Source: Candidatus Methanimicrococcus odontotermitis
GTDB lineage: Archaea > Halobacteriota > Methanosarcinia > Methanosarcinales > Methanosarcinaceae
Length of the DNA: 34,981 bases
Reading direction: 5' to 3'
Assembly (NCBI GenBank): GCA_031286065.1
Contig: JAITUZ010000031.1
Location: 1 to 34,981 of the forward strand
Part shown: positions 9,270 to 17,056 of the stretch, one piece after another
Layout of the letters: each line of letters begins with the position of its first letter
Numbering within the stretch: the first letter of the stretch is position 1
Position numbers and translations under genes: made by a program
The notes under the pieces: generated by a model
What the model was told of the DNA's origin: nothing
The model's input: the letters and a program-made list of their open reading frames with translations, nothing else
Databases searched by the model: none

Positions 9270-10722
9270 TAAAGGTCGTATGACAGCACAGCAGTTGAAA
9301 AATTCCATTCTTCAAATGGCTGTCCAAGGCAAGCTTGTTCCACAAGATCCAAATGATGAGCCGGCAAGTGTTCTTTTAGAACGCATTCGTTCCGAAAAAC
9401 AGAAGTTGATTAAAGAAGGCAAGATTAAACCTGATAAAAAGAAAGTGGCTTCTGATAATTTGCCTTATACCGACTTTCCTTTTGAAATTCCAAAAAGTTG
9501 GGAGTGGGTGAGGTTGGGGGATATTGTCAGTTTATTGAATGGTAAAAAAATAACAGGTAAGAAATTACCCTATTTAGATGCAAAATACTTACGCAGTAAA
9601 TCTGAAAAGAAGATTTTAGATGTGGGTATTGAAATTATTGCAGGGACAAAAGTAATTCTTGTAGATGGTGAAAATTCAGGAGAGGTCTTTGACATAAATG
9701 AAAATGGATACATGGGGAGTACATTTAAAATATTATTTTTTGCAGAAAGTGTATTCCAGCCATATATTCTGATATTTTTGGACCTTAATAGAGAAATATT
9801 AAGAAAAAGAAAAAAAGGGGCAGCAATACCGCATTTAAATAAGGAGCTATTTTTCAATTTGTTATTACCACTTCCGCCTTTAAATGAACAAAAACGAATC
9901 ATAGAATCACTGGAACGCTTTTCAATAAGTATTGAAGACTACGGTCTAGTTGAACGAAAACTTACTGATCTTAATAAGGTATTCCCAAATCAATTAAAGA
10001 AATCTCTTCTTTCATATGCTGTTCAAGGAAAACTTGTGCCGCAAAACCTCACCGATGAACCGACATCTGTATTACTTGAGAAAATACGAACCCAAAAAAA
10101 ATTATTAAACCAATCCAGTAAAGGGAATTCAGAATCCATCATTTTCAGAAGGGATAATTCTCATTATGAGATGATTAACGGGGTTGAACGATGTATTGAC
10201 GAAGAAATACCTTTTGAAATTCCAGAGAGTTGGGAATGGGTAAGACTTGGGAATATATTTTTTATAATTATGGGACAATCACCAGAGGGTAGCAGTATTT
10301 CAGAATTATCAAATGGAACAGAATTCCATCAAGGGAAAATATTTTTTACAGATCGAATTATCGGAAAATCGAATAAAACAACAAACAATCCTTCTAAAAT
10401 CGCAACTGTAGATAGTGTTCTACTGTGTGTACGGGCTCCTGTTGGAAAAGTCAATATTACGGATCGAGAGTTATGTATTGGACGCGGTTTGTGCTCAATT
10501 AGACCTTTGGAGAATATGTCTGTAAATTTTGTGTTCTATTGGCTTGAAACATTAGAACATATATTTATTAAAAAAGCGACAGGGACAACATTTGTGGCGA
10601 TAACAGCAGATATTGTAAATCATCAACTGATCCCACTTCCCCCTTTAGAAGAACAATCTCGAATTGTAAATCAAATTGAAAAAATATTATCAAAGCAAAA
10701 ACAAATTTGTGTACACGATTAA
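9262..10722 (+). CDS. hsdS: Type I specificity subunit, expressed copy (HsdS-1)
   Basis: 486 residues. HsdS chooses the bipartite DNA target and holds the two HsdM subunits. Order: N-terminal half conserved repeat (AVQGKL, about residues 14-60), first inverted-repeat-coded stretch (63-87, ending SWEWVRLGD), TRD1 (about 88-215, ending LPLPPLNEQKRI), central conserved repeat (AVQGKLVPQ, about 250-290), second repeat-coded stretch (294-331, SWEWVRLGN), TRD2 (about 331-470, ending LPPLEEQSRIV). It overlaps rhuM by eight bases and closes the hsdR-hsdM-rhuM-hsdS operon, so this copy is the expressed one. It ends shortly after TRD2, at paired GTGTACAC palindromes. Both repeat segments are shared with the inverted copy at 11573-13024, so the sequence seen here is probably one of several alternating forms. 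Confidence 0.93.
   Translation: MNNKGRMTAQQLKNSILQMAVQGKLVPQDPNDEPASVLLERIRSEKQKLIKEGKIKPDKKKVASDNLPYTDFPFEIPKSWEWVRLGDIVSLLNGKKITGKKLPYLDAKYLRSKSEKKILDVGIEIIAGTKVILVDGENSGEVFDINENGYMGSTFKILFFAESVFQPYILIFLDLNREILRKRKKGAAIPHLNKELFFNLLLPLPPLNEQKRIIESLERFSISIEDYGLVERKLTDLNKVFPNQLKKSLLSYAVQGKLVPQNLTDEPTSVLLEKIRTQKKLLNQSSKGNSESIIFRRDNSHYEMINGVERCIDEEIPFEIPESWEWVRLGNIFFIIMGQSPEGSSISELSNGTEFHQGKIFFTDRIIGKSNKTTNNPSKIATVDSVLLCVRAPVGKVNITDRELCIGRGLCSIRPLENMSVNFVFYWLETLEHIFIKKATGTTFVAITADIVNHQLIPLPPLEEQSRIVNQIEKILSKQKQICVHD
9449..9522 (+). repeat. Outer inverted repeat IR-A, left arm (before TRD1)
   Basis: 74 bases that match the reverse complement of 12851-12924 with one mismatch (T versus A at 9483). 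It codes for SDNLPYTDFPFEIPKSW and WVRLGD in HsdS-1. The match stops abruptly at both ends, where the two hsdS genes become unrelated. This is what a recombination or gene-conversion tract leaves. Confidence 0.95.
10141..10252 (+). repeat. Inner inverted repeat IR-B, left arm (before TRD2)
   Basis: 112 bases that are a perfect reverse complement of 12064-12175, base by base. It codes for the FRRDNSHYEMINGVERC stretch through SWEWVRLG. It contains the small palindrome TCTCATTATGAGA at 10159-10171, mirrored at 12145-12157, which is a possible crossover core. The 3' part is related to IR-A (shared CCTTTTGAAATTCCA and AGTTGGGA). Confidence 0.96.
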
Positions 10723-10730
10723 GTGTACAC
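10709..10730. repeat. Paired GTGTACAC palindromes at the hsdS-1 / recombinase junction
   Basis: Two copies of the self-complementary octamer GTGTACAC (10709-10716 and 10723-10730) are separated by six bases that include the hsdS stop codon. Together they can fold as an 8-bp stem with a GATTAA loop. The second copy is part of the 12-base palindrome AAGTGTACACTT. They lie between two converging genes, so they could act as a two-way terminator or as a protein-binding site. Confidence 0.6.
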
Positions 10731-10736
10731 TTATCC

Positions 10737-11540
10737 TCACCAATCAATAATCCGATTGATAAGTATTTGCTGTTCTGTCGCTGTTTTCCTCAAATATATT
10801 CTTGTTGTTTCAATACTTTCATGGCCCATTAAATCTGCAAGAAATGCAATATCATTACAACGGTCAAGAAAACTTTTTGCAAAACGATGACGAAATGAAT
10901 GAGGGTAAACAACAGCAGGATTTATCCCATATCTCAGAGCAAGTTTTTTGAGTTGACCGGAAATTCCTCGAGTTGTAATTCGTTCTCCATACTTATTTAA
11001 AAAAACGAATCCACTCTCTTGTTCCTTTTCATTCAACCACAAAAGAGCTTCAGTTTGCAAAATTTGGGGGATATAAAGCCGCCGCAACTTCCCGCCTTTT
11101 GAATATAGATCTAAATAACCGATTTTTACATGTTCTGCTTTAATCTGAATCAGTTCGCTAACTCTGGCACCGGTTGTTGCTAAAAATCGGATAATGAAAT
11201 ACCAAAAAATTTCATTATCATTCTTCAAACAGTTTTTAAAATATTCATAGTCTGCTTCACTAATGACATTTTCCAAAAATGTTTTTTGTTGAACTTTAAC
11301 AAATGAAAGTTTCAAATCAGATCTGTTAATGCTTTCTAAGTAACAATTCACTGCTCGAATTCTGAGATTTATTGTTTTTGGTTTGTATCGCTCAATGAGA
11401 AAAATTTTATAATTTTTTAAATTTCTCTTGTTAATACTTCTGTATTGTTCATTATACTGGCGAAGGGCAAATGAATAAGCAGCAATCGTGTTTTCGGCAA
11501 AATTAGTGCTCTCAAGATATTTTTCAAAATCTTCTGTCAT
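10737..11540 (-). CDS. Tyrosine recombinase, probable HsdS DNA invertase
   Basis: 267 residues with an N-terminal SAM-like core-binding domain (about 1-85) and a C-terminal catalytic domain of the XerC/D-phage integrase family. The catalytic set is visible: Arg126 in TGARVSEL, a Lys in the SKGGK hairpin (148-151), His214 and Arg217 in HSFRH, His240 in LMGHES, and the nucleophile Tyr249 in TRIYL. Such enzymes cut and rejoin DNA at short inverted core sites. The gene lies between two inverted hsdS genes, as in known bacterial phase-variable type I loci, so the expected job is hsdS inversion. The ribosome-binding site GGAGG (11552-11556 on the other strand) lies 11 bases before the ATG in the loop of an 11-bp inverted repeat. 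hsdS-2 lies 32 bases upstream on the same strand. Confidence 0.93.
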   Translation of the reverse strand: MTEDFEKYLESTNFAENTIAAYSFALRQYNEQYRSINKRNLKNYKIFLIERYKPKTINLRIRAVNCYLESINRSDLKLSFVKVQQKTFLENVISEADYEYFKNCLKNDNEIFWYFIIRFLATTGARVSELIQIKAEHVKIGYLDLYSKGGKLRRLYIPQILQTEALLWLNEKEQESGFVFLNKYGERITTRGISGQLKKLALRYGINPAVVYPHSFRHRFAKSFLDRCNDIAFLADLMGHESIETTRIYLRKTATEQQILINRIIDW

Positions 11541-11566
11541 ACTGAAGTTTTCCTCCAGTATGACAG
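11534..11566. promoter_or_regulatory. 11-11-11 inverted repeat over recombinase start
   Basis: Perfect 11-base arms CTGTCATACTG (11534-11544) and CAGTATGACAG (11556-11566) flank an 11-base spacer. The arms include the recombinase ATG, and the spacer covers most of its GGAGG ribosome-binding site. As RNA it would form a hairpin that hides the start codon; as DNA it looks like a two-armed recombinase or repressor site. Confidence 0.6.
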
Positions 11567-11572
11567 AGTAAT

Positions 11573-13024
11573 TTATAATTTATTACATATCGGCAACAAT
11601 TCATTAATTTTCATTGCAATGCATTGTTGTTCAGCAAAAGGAGGGAGGGGCACTAAAATTGAAGCAAGCTTATCACAAGAAATATGAACAATAATATTAC
11701 CAGTCCCAAGCAAAGCTTTTTGTTGAATTGCATAGGGGGAGTTCATTAAATAAGAAAGATACATAGAATTTTGCTCATGTTTTGTATATGTTGCCATATC
11801 TCCACCAATAACTGTTTTTTCATTTCCAAGAAAAGCTACTGTTTTACCTATTTCTTCCTTATTCTCACCTGTTAATGTAAATAAAAGATCACCATTAACA
11901 ATAGTTTTTGATTGGATTGCCAAATCTTCACTTACATTTGAGATTGTTTTTTCTATGGAAAAATTATATGTGGTGTATATTTCTCCGTACCTTATGCATG
12001 CCACTCCTTCGGATTGTATATCTGTTCTTTTAATTCCACTCCCGCGAATAAATGTTCCAATGCTCCCAAGTCTTACCCATTCCCAACTCTCTGGAATTTC
12101 AAAAGGTATTTCTTCGTCAATACATCGTTCAACCCCGTTAATCATCTCATAATGAGAATTATCCCTTCTGAAAATAAAGTTATTATTTTTAGTTTTGCCT
12201 TCTTTTATCAGTTCTCCTTCTCGAATACGATTTAAGAGAATGTTTGCAGGTTCATCTGTAGGATTTTGAGGAATTAATTTGCCTTGAACAGCATATTGAA
12301 GGATAGATTTCTTGAGTTGAGCTGGGAAACTTTCTTTTAAACTGTGTAATTCCTTTTCAGATAAGTCATAGGCATCTATATGAGATAATATGACTTTAAT
12401 TTTCTCAACTATACGATATTGTTCATTTATTGGAGGAAGTGTTATCAGTAGTTTTTTTAAACTGTTTACACTTACGCCGCCAATTATTCCAGTTATACTT
12501 TGGATAAAAATAATTGAAAATATAGGACTTTGGAGATAATAATACAGGTATTCATTATTAATTATGATTGGATTAAAACAACATAATTTATTACCAAAAC
12601 AAACTGTTCTGTCTATTAACCCAATTTTCCGACCTGCACTTCCCCCTTCAATACATAAAAGAGTAGTGCCTTCGGGTGCTTCACGGAATTGATCAGTGTT
12701 ATATGGAATTTTTATTCCATTTTCATAACTTATCTGATTGTCGAAACCAACATCTTTTGTTGCAATATAAAATCGTCCATCCTTCAATCCAGTATACTTT
12801 ACTTTCTTTTCTGTTTCATTTATACTATTTCCAGTATACAGATTGGCCACATCCCCCAACCTCACCCACTCCCAACTTTTTGGAATTTCTAAAGGAAAGT
12901 CGGTATAAGGCAAATTATCAGAAGAAGTTGGATAAAACTGATTCAAATCTTTAAAGTTATAAAGTATCAAATCAATTGGTGTAACAATTAAATTGATTTC
13001 AGATTTATTTATTGTATTTTTCAA
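11573..13024 (-). CDS. hsdS: Second, inverted HsdS copy (silent TRD donor)
   Basis: 483 open codons. Order: about 34 residues unrelated to HsdS, then the IR-A stretch (34-58), TRD1-b (about 59-195, ending LPPINEQYRIV), central repeat (AVQGKLIPQ, about 245-280), the IR-B stretch (284-321), and TRD2-b (321 to the end, LPPFAEQQ). Its TRDs differ from those of HsdS-1. It lacks the N-terminal half repeat (MTAQQLKNSILQ...QGKL) that the expressed copy has. Its first codon lies only 15 bases from the divergent deaminase gene, leaving no room for a normal promoter. It is therefore best read as a store of alternative TRDs moved into the operon by inversion, although weak expression together with the recombinase gene is possible. 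Confidence 0.88.
   Translation of the reverse strand: MKNTINKSEINLIVTPIDLILYNFKDLNQFYPTSSDNLPYTDFPLEIPKSWEWVRLGDVANLYTGNSINETEKKVKYTGLKDGRFYIATKDVGFDNQISYENGIKIPYNTDQFREAPEGTTLLCIEGGSAGRKIGLIDRTVCFGNKLCCFNPIIINNEYLYYYLQSPIFSIIFIQSITGIIGGVSVNSLKKLLITLPPINEQYRIVEKIKVILSHIDAYDLSEKELHSLKESFPAQLKKSILQYAVQGKLIPQNPTDEPANILLNRIREGELIKEGKTKNNNFIFRRDNSHYEMINGVERCIDEEIPFEIPESWEWVRLGSIGTFIRGSGIKRTDIQSEGVACIRYGEIYTTYNFSIEKTISNVSEDLAIQSKTIVNGDLLFTLTGENKEEIGKTVAFLGNEKTVIGGDMATYTKHEQNSMYLSYLMNSPYAIQQKALLGTGNIIVHISCDKLASILVPLPPFAEQQCIAMKINELLPICNKL
12064..12175 (-). repeat. Inner inverted repeat IR-B, right arm
   Basis: Perfect 112-base reverse complement of 10141-10252. It lies in the same codon phase in the second hsdS gene (codon 284 onward), so recombination keeps both genes open. 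Confidence 0.96.
12851..12924 (-). repeat. Outer inverted repeat IR-A, right arm
   Basis: Reverse complement of 9449-9522 with one mismatch. It sits at codons 34-58 of the second hsdS gene, in the same phase as codons 63-87 of the first. The sequence to its right is fixed and codes for no HsdS domain. Confidence 0.95.
12969..12999. repeat. 9-bp inverted repeat near the island's right edge
   Basis: AAATCAATT (12969-12977) and AATTGATTT (12991-12999) are perfect inverted arms with a 13-base spacer, 41 bases before the deaminase ATG and inside the non-HsdS leader of the second hsdS gene. It could be an operator for the deaminase or part of the island boundary. Confidence 0.4.
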
Positions 13025-13039
13025 AATTCGGAGAGTAAA

Positions 13040-14368
13040 ATGTCAATTCTGATCAAAAATGCTTATATTGTCACGATGGACAAAGACGGTATCGGTGAAA
13101 TCGAAAACGGTTTTCTTTTTATTGAAGGGAATTTGATTTCAAAAATCGGAGACAACTCTCAACATGCGGCTGACGGCATTTCTGCTGACACGGTGATTGA
13201 TGCCAAAGGCGCGATTCTCATGCCGGGTCTTTCCAATACGCATACGCATCTCGGCATGACGCTGCTGCGCGGGTTTGCCGACGACACGGCGCTCCAAGCC
13301 TGGCTGGAAACCAAAATCTGGCCGGCTGAAGCCAATCTGACAGCGGAAGACGTTTATTACGGGTCCCTTCTCGGGTGTTTGGAAATGATCCGATCAGGAA
13401 CTACGGCTTTCTGCGATATGTATTTCTTTATGGACGAGACTGCGAAAGCGGTTGAAGAAGCCGGAATTCGAGGGTGCCTTTCTTACGGCATGATTGAATT
13501 CGGCAATGAAGAAAAAGGAAATAAAGAGCTGGCCGTCAGTGAAAAGTTCGTCAGGGACTGGCAGGGAAAAGCGAACGGCAGAATCACGGCAATGTACGGT
13601 CCGCACGCGCCGAATACTTGCTGCCAGTCTTTCATCGCCCGCACCAAAAAAGCGGCGGAACGAGACGGCGCCGGCGTTCATATTCATGTTTTGGAAACCG
13701 AAGCCGAATTAAATCATATGAAAGAAAATTTCGGCATGTGTTCCGTTCATCATTTGGACGCCGTCGATTTTTGGAACACGTCAAAAGTTCCGGTTCTGGC
13801 GGCGCATTGTGTTTGGATGTCTGACGGCGACATCAGGCTTTTCGCCGAAAAAGGGGTGACGGTTTCTCATAATCCGATCAGCAATATGAAATTGGCGTCA
13901 GGCATCGCGCCGATTCAAAAAATGATTGACGCCGGCGTTAAAGTCACGCTCGGGACAGACGGCTGCGCCTCCAACAACTCTCTCAATCTTTTTGAAGAAA
14001 TGAAAACGGCTGCCCTTTTACAAAAAGTCGGAACAGTGGACCCGACCGCGCTTCCGGCAAAAACCGTCGTTGAAATGGCGACCGTTAACGGCGGCCGAGT
14101 CATCGATAAACTGACCGGCGTTTTGAAAGCCGGCAGCAAAGCCGATATGATTTTAGTCGATGTTCAAAAGCCCAACGCGATTCCGATTTTTGACGTTTAT
14201 TCCCATTTGGTTTACGCGGCATCCGGCAGTGATGTCAAAACAGTGATCGTCGACGGCAGAATTCTGATGCAGGATTACAAAGTTTTGGTCATGGACGAGG
14301 AAGAAGTCATGAAAAAAGCCAAAGAACACGCTCTTTCACTGGCGGAAAGAACAAAGCGGAAAAATTGA
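13040..14368 (+). CDS. dadD: 5'-deoxyadenosine / S-adenosylhomocysteine deaminase
   Basis: 442 residues of the amidohydrolase superfamily (MTA/SAH deaminase group). It deaminates 5'-deoxyadenosine, SAH and methylthioadenosine to the inosine forms; in Methanocaldococcus this feeds SAM recycling through S-inosylhomocysteine hydrolase. Visible metal and catalytic motifs: HTH at 68-70, HIHVLETEAE, AAHCVW, and GTDGCASNN. The fold is a TIM barrel framed by small beta domains (N-terminal MSILIKNAYIVTMD, C-terminal KADMILVD). The ATG has a GGAG ribosome-binding site at 13030-13033, six bases away. A TATA-like run at about 13003-13012 lies within the leader of the silent hsdS gene, so the promoter borders on or belongs to the restriction island. 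GC-richer codon use returns to that of the flanking host genes exactly here. Confidence 0.92.
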   Translation: MSILIKNAYIVTMDKDGIGEIENGFLFIEGNLISKIGDNSQHAADGISADTVIDAKGAILMPGLSNTHTHLGMTLLRGFADDTALQAWLETKIWPAEANLTAEDVYYGSLLGCLEMIRSGTTAFCDMYFFMDETAKAVEEAGIRGCLSYGMIEFGNEEKGNKELAVSEKFVRDWQGKANGRITAMYGPHAPNTCCQSFIARTKKAAERDGAGVHIHVLETEAELNHMKENFGMCSVHHLDAVDFWNTSKVPVLAAHCVWMSDGDIRLFAEKGVTVSHNPISNMKLASGIAPIQKMIDAGVKVTLGTDGCASNNSLNLFEEMKTAALLQKVGTVDPTALPAKTVVEMATVNGGRVIDKLTGVLKAGSKADMILVDVQKPNAIPIFDVYSHLVYAASGSDVKTVIVDGRILMQDYKVLVMDEEEVMKKAKEHALSLAERTKRKN

Positions 14369-14392
14369 AAATGAATCATTCATTTATGTAAA

Positions 14393-14410
14393 TTTATTTT
14401 CGGAAATAAA
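14393..14410. terminator. Hairpin between converging dadD and argF
   Basis: TTTATTT (14393-14399), loop TCGG, and AAATAAA (14404-14410) form a perfect 7-bp AT stem; an outer GTAAA/TTTAC pair (14389-14393 and 14416-14420) can lengthen it with bulges. It lies between the stops of two converging genes and could end transcription from both sides. Confidence 0.4.
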
Positions 14411-14462
14411 ATTCATTTACGTTATCCTAAAAATAAATTCTTAAAAATAAATGGTTTTTGGA

Positions 14463-15377
14463 TCATTCATCCAAAACCATCAGTTTCAAAAGAACAGCTT
14501 TTTGCGCATGCAGGCGGTTTTCCGCTTGATCAAACACAACGGAATGCGGACCGTCAATGGCGCCGGCTGAAATCTCCAAGCCGCGGTGGGCGGGGAGACA
14601 GTGCATCACAATGACATCCGGTTTTGAAACGGCGATCAATTCTTCATTGATTTGATAGCCTTCAAAGTCTTTGAGGCGTTTTTCTTCTTCTTTTTCGTCG
14701 CCCATTGAAACCCAAACGTCCGTGTACAAAATGTCCGCGTCTTTTGCGGCTTTCAAAGGATCATCCGTAATTGTTAAAACGCCGCCGAGCTCTCGGGTTT
14801 TGATGACATATTCTTCCGCGGGCTCATATCCTTTCGGACAGGCGACAACAATTTCCATGCCGACGATCGCACAGGCGATCATTAAAGAGTTGCAGACATT
14901 GTTGCCGTCGCCGACCCAAACAAATTTCATGTCGGAAAGGCGGTTTTTGTATTCTTTGATGGTTAAGAGATCGGCTAAAACCTGGCACGGATGTTCTTTG
15001 TCGGAAAGCGCGTTGATGATTGGAATTGTCGCGTTTTCGGATAATTTGACCAGTGTATCATGAGAGAAAACGCGTCCAATGATGCCGTTTAAGTAGCGGG
15101 AGAGAACTTTTGCCGTATCTTCTATGGTTTCGCCGCGGCCGATCTGAATGTCATTCGAATTTAAATAAACGGCGTGGCCGCCCAATTCGTTCATTCCGAC
15201 TTCAAAAGAAACCCGCGTGCGCGTGGACGATTTTTCAAAAATCATGCCCAAACTTTTGTTTCTTAAATGATCCGTGATTTTGCACTGGTTTCTTTTCTCC
15301 TTTATCTCTGCAGCCAGATCCAAAATACCGTAAATATCTTCAAGCGATAAATCCGCCATCGAAAGCAAACTCTTCAT
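14463..15377 (-). CDS. argF: Ornithine carbamoyltransferase
   Basis: 304 residues, the usual length. The enzyme joins carbamoyl phosphate and ornithine to citrulline in arginine synthesis. Visible: the carbamoyl-phosphate motif SSTRTR (50-55), HPCQ (129-132), the [11 protein letters not shown] segment, the SMG loop after DVWV (ornithine-binding side), and HCLP (259-262). The SMG and HCLP motifs separate it from aspartate carbamoyltransferase. The ATG has a strong GAGGTGA ribosome-binding site. It lies 64 bases after purD on the same strand and is probably co-transcribed with it. Confidence 0.96.
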   Translation of the reverse strand: MKSLLSMADLSLEDIYGILDLAAEIKEKRNQCKITDHLRNKSLGMIFEKSSTRTRVSFEVGMNELGGHAVYLNSNDIQIGRGETIEDTAKVLSRYLNGIIGRVFSHDTLVKLSENATIPIINALSDKEHPCQVLADLLTIKEYKNRLSDMKFVWVGDGNNVCNSLMIACAIVGMEIVVACPKGYEPAEEYVIKTRELGGVLTITDDPLKAAKDADILYTDVWVSMGDEKEEEKRLKDFEGYQINEELIAVSKPDVIVMHCLPAHRGLEISAGAIDGPHSVVFDQAENRLHAQKAVLLKLMVLDE

Positions 15378-15441
15378 TTTCTTTCACCTCTTCTCCTTAT
15401 AAACGCCGGATACAACCTTTTTTTAATTTGAATAAATATCA

Positions 15442-16797
15442 TTATTTTTTCGTTACTTTTTCCGCACGCAGTTTATCCATGTGTTCAATTCTTTTCCGGA
15501 CCAAAGCGGAAGTTCCGATATCTTTTCTGAAAAACAGTTCGCCTTTGATTTTGTTGTCAAGCGCGTCCCGGGAGATTTTTTCGGCTTCTTCCAATGTCTC
15601 CGCCAAACCGACAACGCCGATTGAACGGGAGCCCGTTGTGAATATTTTGCCGTCTTTTTCATAGACGGCGGAGTAATAAACAATTAAATCCGAAGTCGGT
15701 CCCGTCGCTGTTCCCGCAATGGCATTTTCTGCCAAAACTATGACTTCCGTATCCTTTTTCGGTTCATCGGGATATCCGGCGGGAACGGCATATTTGCAAA
15801 CGGTGGCTTTGTTTGAAAATTCAATTTTTATCTTGTCTAACGTTCCGCTCGTCACGGCTTTCATGATTTCGACAATGTCGGTTTCCAGCAGCGAAAGCAC
15901 ATTCATGGCTTCCGGATCACCGAAGCGGGCGTTGTATTCGATCAATTTCGGACCGCGATTCGTTAAAATGAATTGCCCGTAAAGGATTCCTTTAAATTCA
16001 TCGCCCGTTTCTTTCGGGAAGGCCGCGACAGTGTTTTTCATTATATTTTCGGCGGTTTCGTACTCTTCCGGCGTTATGAACGGTAAAAGCGCGCCGGCGT
16101 TCGTGTAAGCGCCCATGCCGCCCGTGTTGGGACCGATATCGCCTTCATAAGCGCGTTTGTGGTCCTGCGCGGTCGGACAGAAAGCCAAATTTTTGCCGTC
16201 GACAAACGCCTGAAGCGTGAATTCTTCGCCGACAAATCGTTCTTCAATGACGACGCTGTCACTTTTTAACACTTCTTTCGTATATGCCTTCGCGGCGGCG
16301 ATGTCGGGAAGCTGGTCTCCCATGACCTTGACGCCTTTGCCGCCGGTTAAGCCGGCAGGTTTGACGGCGACATCTTTTAATTTATCTATAAACGCCGCTG
16401 CTTGTTCATAATCTGTAAAAACGGCGTATTTCGGGTTTCCGCCGATGCCGTGTTTTTCAATAAAGCCGCGCGCCCACGCTTTGTCCGTTTCAATTCGCGC
16501 GCAGTCCTTTTTCGGGCCGACTGCGGGGACGCCTGCCGCCCAAAGCGCATCGGAGACGCCGGCGGAAAGCGGCGCTTCCGGACCGATAAACGCGAGGTCA
16601 ATGCCGTTTTCCTTCGCAAACTCGGCAATCGCCCGAGCGTCTTTTTCATCGTGAATCAAGATTTTTTCGGAAAGCGCCGCGATTCCCGGATTTTTTTTTG
16701 CCATCACAGTATAAAGAAGGGGATTTTGAGGGCTTCTTTTGACCGCCGCCGCAATGGCATGCTCACGGCCGCCGCCGCCGATTAATAATATCTTCAT
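15442..16797 (-). CDS. purD: Phosphoribosylamine--glycine ligase
   Basis: 451 residues, slightly longer than most (about 420-435). GAR synthetase makes glycinamide ribonucleotide in the second step of purine synthesis, using ATP. The N-terminal domain begins [16 protein letters not shown]. The ATP-grasp region includes [21 protein letters not shown] and [13 protein letters not shown]. The C-terminal PurD_C domain includes YPDEP and [11 protein letters not shown]. The ATG at 16797 has a GAGGAA ribosome-binding site nine bases upstream. It heads the purD-argF unit, with a TATA-like box at 16881-16890. Confidence 0.96.
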   Translation of the reverse strand: MKILLIGGGGREHAIAAAVKRSPQNPLLYTVMAKKNPGIAALSEKILIHDEKDARAIAEFAKENGIDLAFIGPEAPLSAGVSDALWAAGVPAVGPKKDCARIETDKAWARGFIEKHGIGGNPKYAVFTDYEQAAAFIDKLKDVAVKPAGLTGGKGVKVMGDQLPDIAAAKAYTKEVLKSDSVVIEERFVGEEFTLQAFVDGKNLAFCPTAQDHKRAYEGDIGPNTGGMGAYTNAGALLPFITPEEYETAENIMKNTVAAFPKETGDEFKGILYGQFILTNRGPKLIEYNARFGDPEAMNVLSLLETDIVEIMKAVTSGTLDKIKIEFSNKATVCKYAVPAGYPDEPKKDTEVIVLAENAIAGTATGPTSDLIVYYSAVYEKDGKIFTTGSRSIGVVGLAETLEEAEKISRDALDNKIKGELFFRKDIGTSALVRKRIEHMDKLRAEKVTKK

Positions 16798-16880
16798 ATG
16801 TCGTTCCTCATAAATTTAAAAAAGCACCTTTTGGGAAATATTTTTTTGAAAAATAATTGTTATGAAAAATAATCTTATCA

Positions 16881-16890
16881 GAAATATAAG
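16881..16890 (-). promoter_or_regulatory. TATA-like promoter for purD-argF
   Basis: Reads CTTATATTTC on the minus strand, about 85 bases before the purD ATG. Transcription would start near 16857 with a 60-base leader. Confidence 0.35.
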
Positions 16891-16941
16891 AAATAAAACG
16901 CATCATTTCAATTCATAAATAGTACGGCTTAAAATAAACAG

Positions 16942-16961
16942 CGGATAAAAACCATTATCCG
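16942..16961. terminator. Hairpin downstream of the RHH regulator gene
   Basis: CGGATAA (16942-16948), loop AAACCA, TTATCCG (16955-16961): a perfect 7-bp stem about 95 bases after the stop of the minus-strand RHH gene and before purD's promoter. On the minus strand it is followed by a TTTATTTTA run. A terminator is likely; an operator for purD is possible. Confidence 0.4.
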
Positions 16962-17056
16962 ATCAATTGAGAATTGAATAAATCTTTTTTATCTATTTAA
17001 GACTACCGACTCAATAGGATTTTTTTTAAAAACAAGCTGAAGAGATTCGTATCATC

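Larger units (their letters stand above)
9449..12924. mobile_element. Predicted invertible hsdS shuffling region
   Basis: The segment is bounded by the outer inverted repeats (9449-9522 and 12851-12924) and contains the inner pair (10141-10252 and 12064-12175). It carries both TRD sets and a tyrosine recombinase gene in the middle. Inversion between the outer pair flips 3.5 kb and exchanges TRD1 and TRD2 together; inversion between the inner pair flips 2.0 kb and exchanges TRD2 only. Both joints keep the hsdS reading frame. Inversion is inferred from structure; only one orientation is visible here. Confidence 0.85.

Noticed and set aside
9449-12924. CRISPR array or transposon ends as explanation for the repeats
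   Set aside because: The repeats are two inverted coding pairs within hsdS genes, with no spacer series and no transposase.
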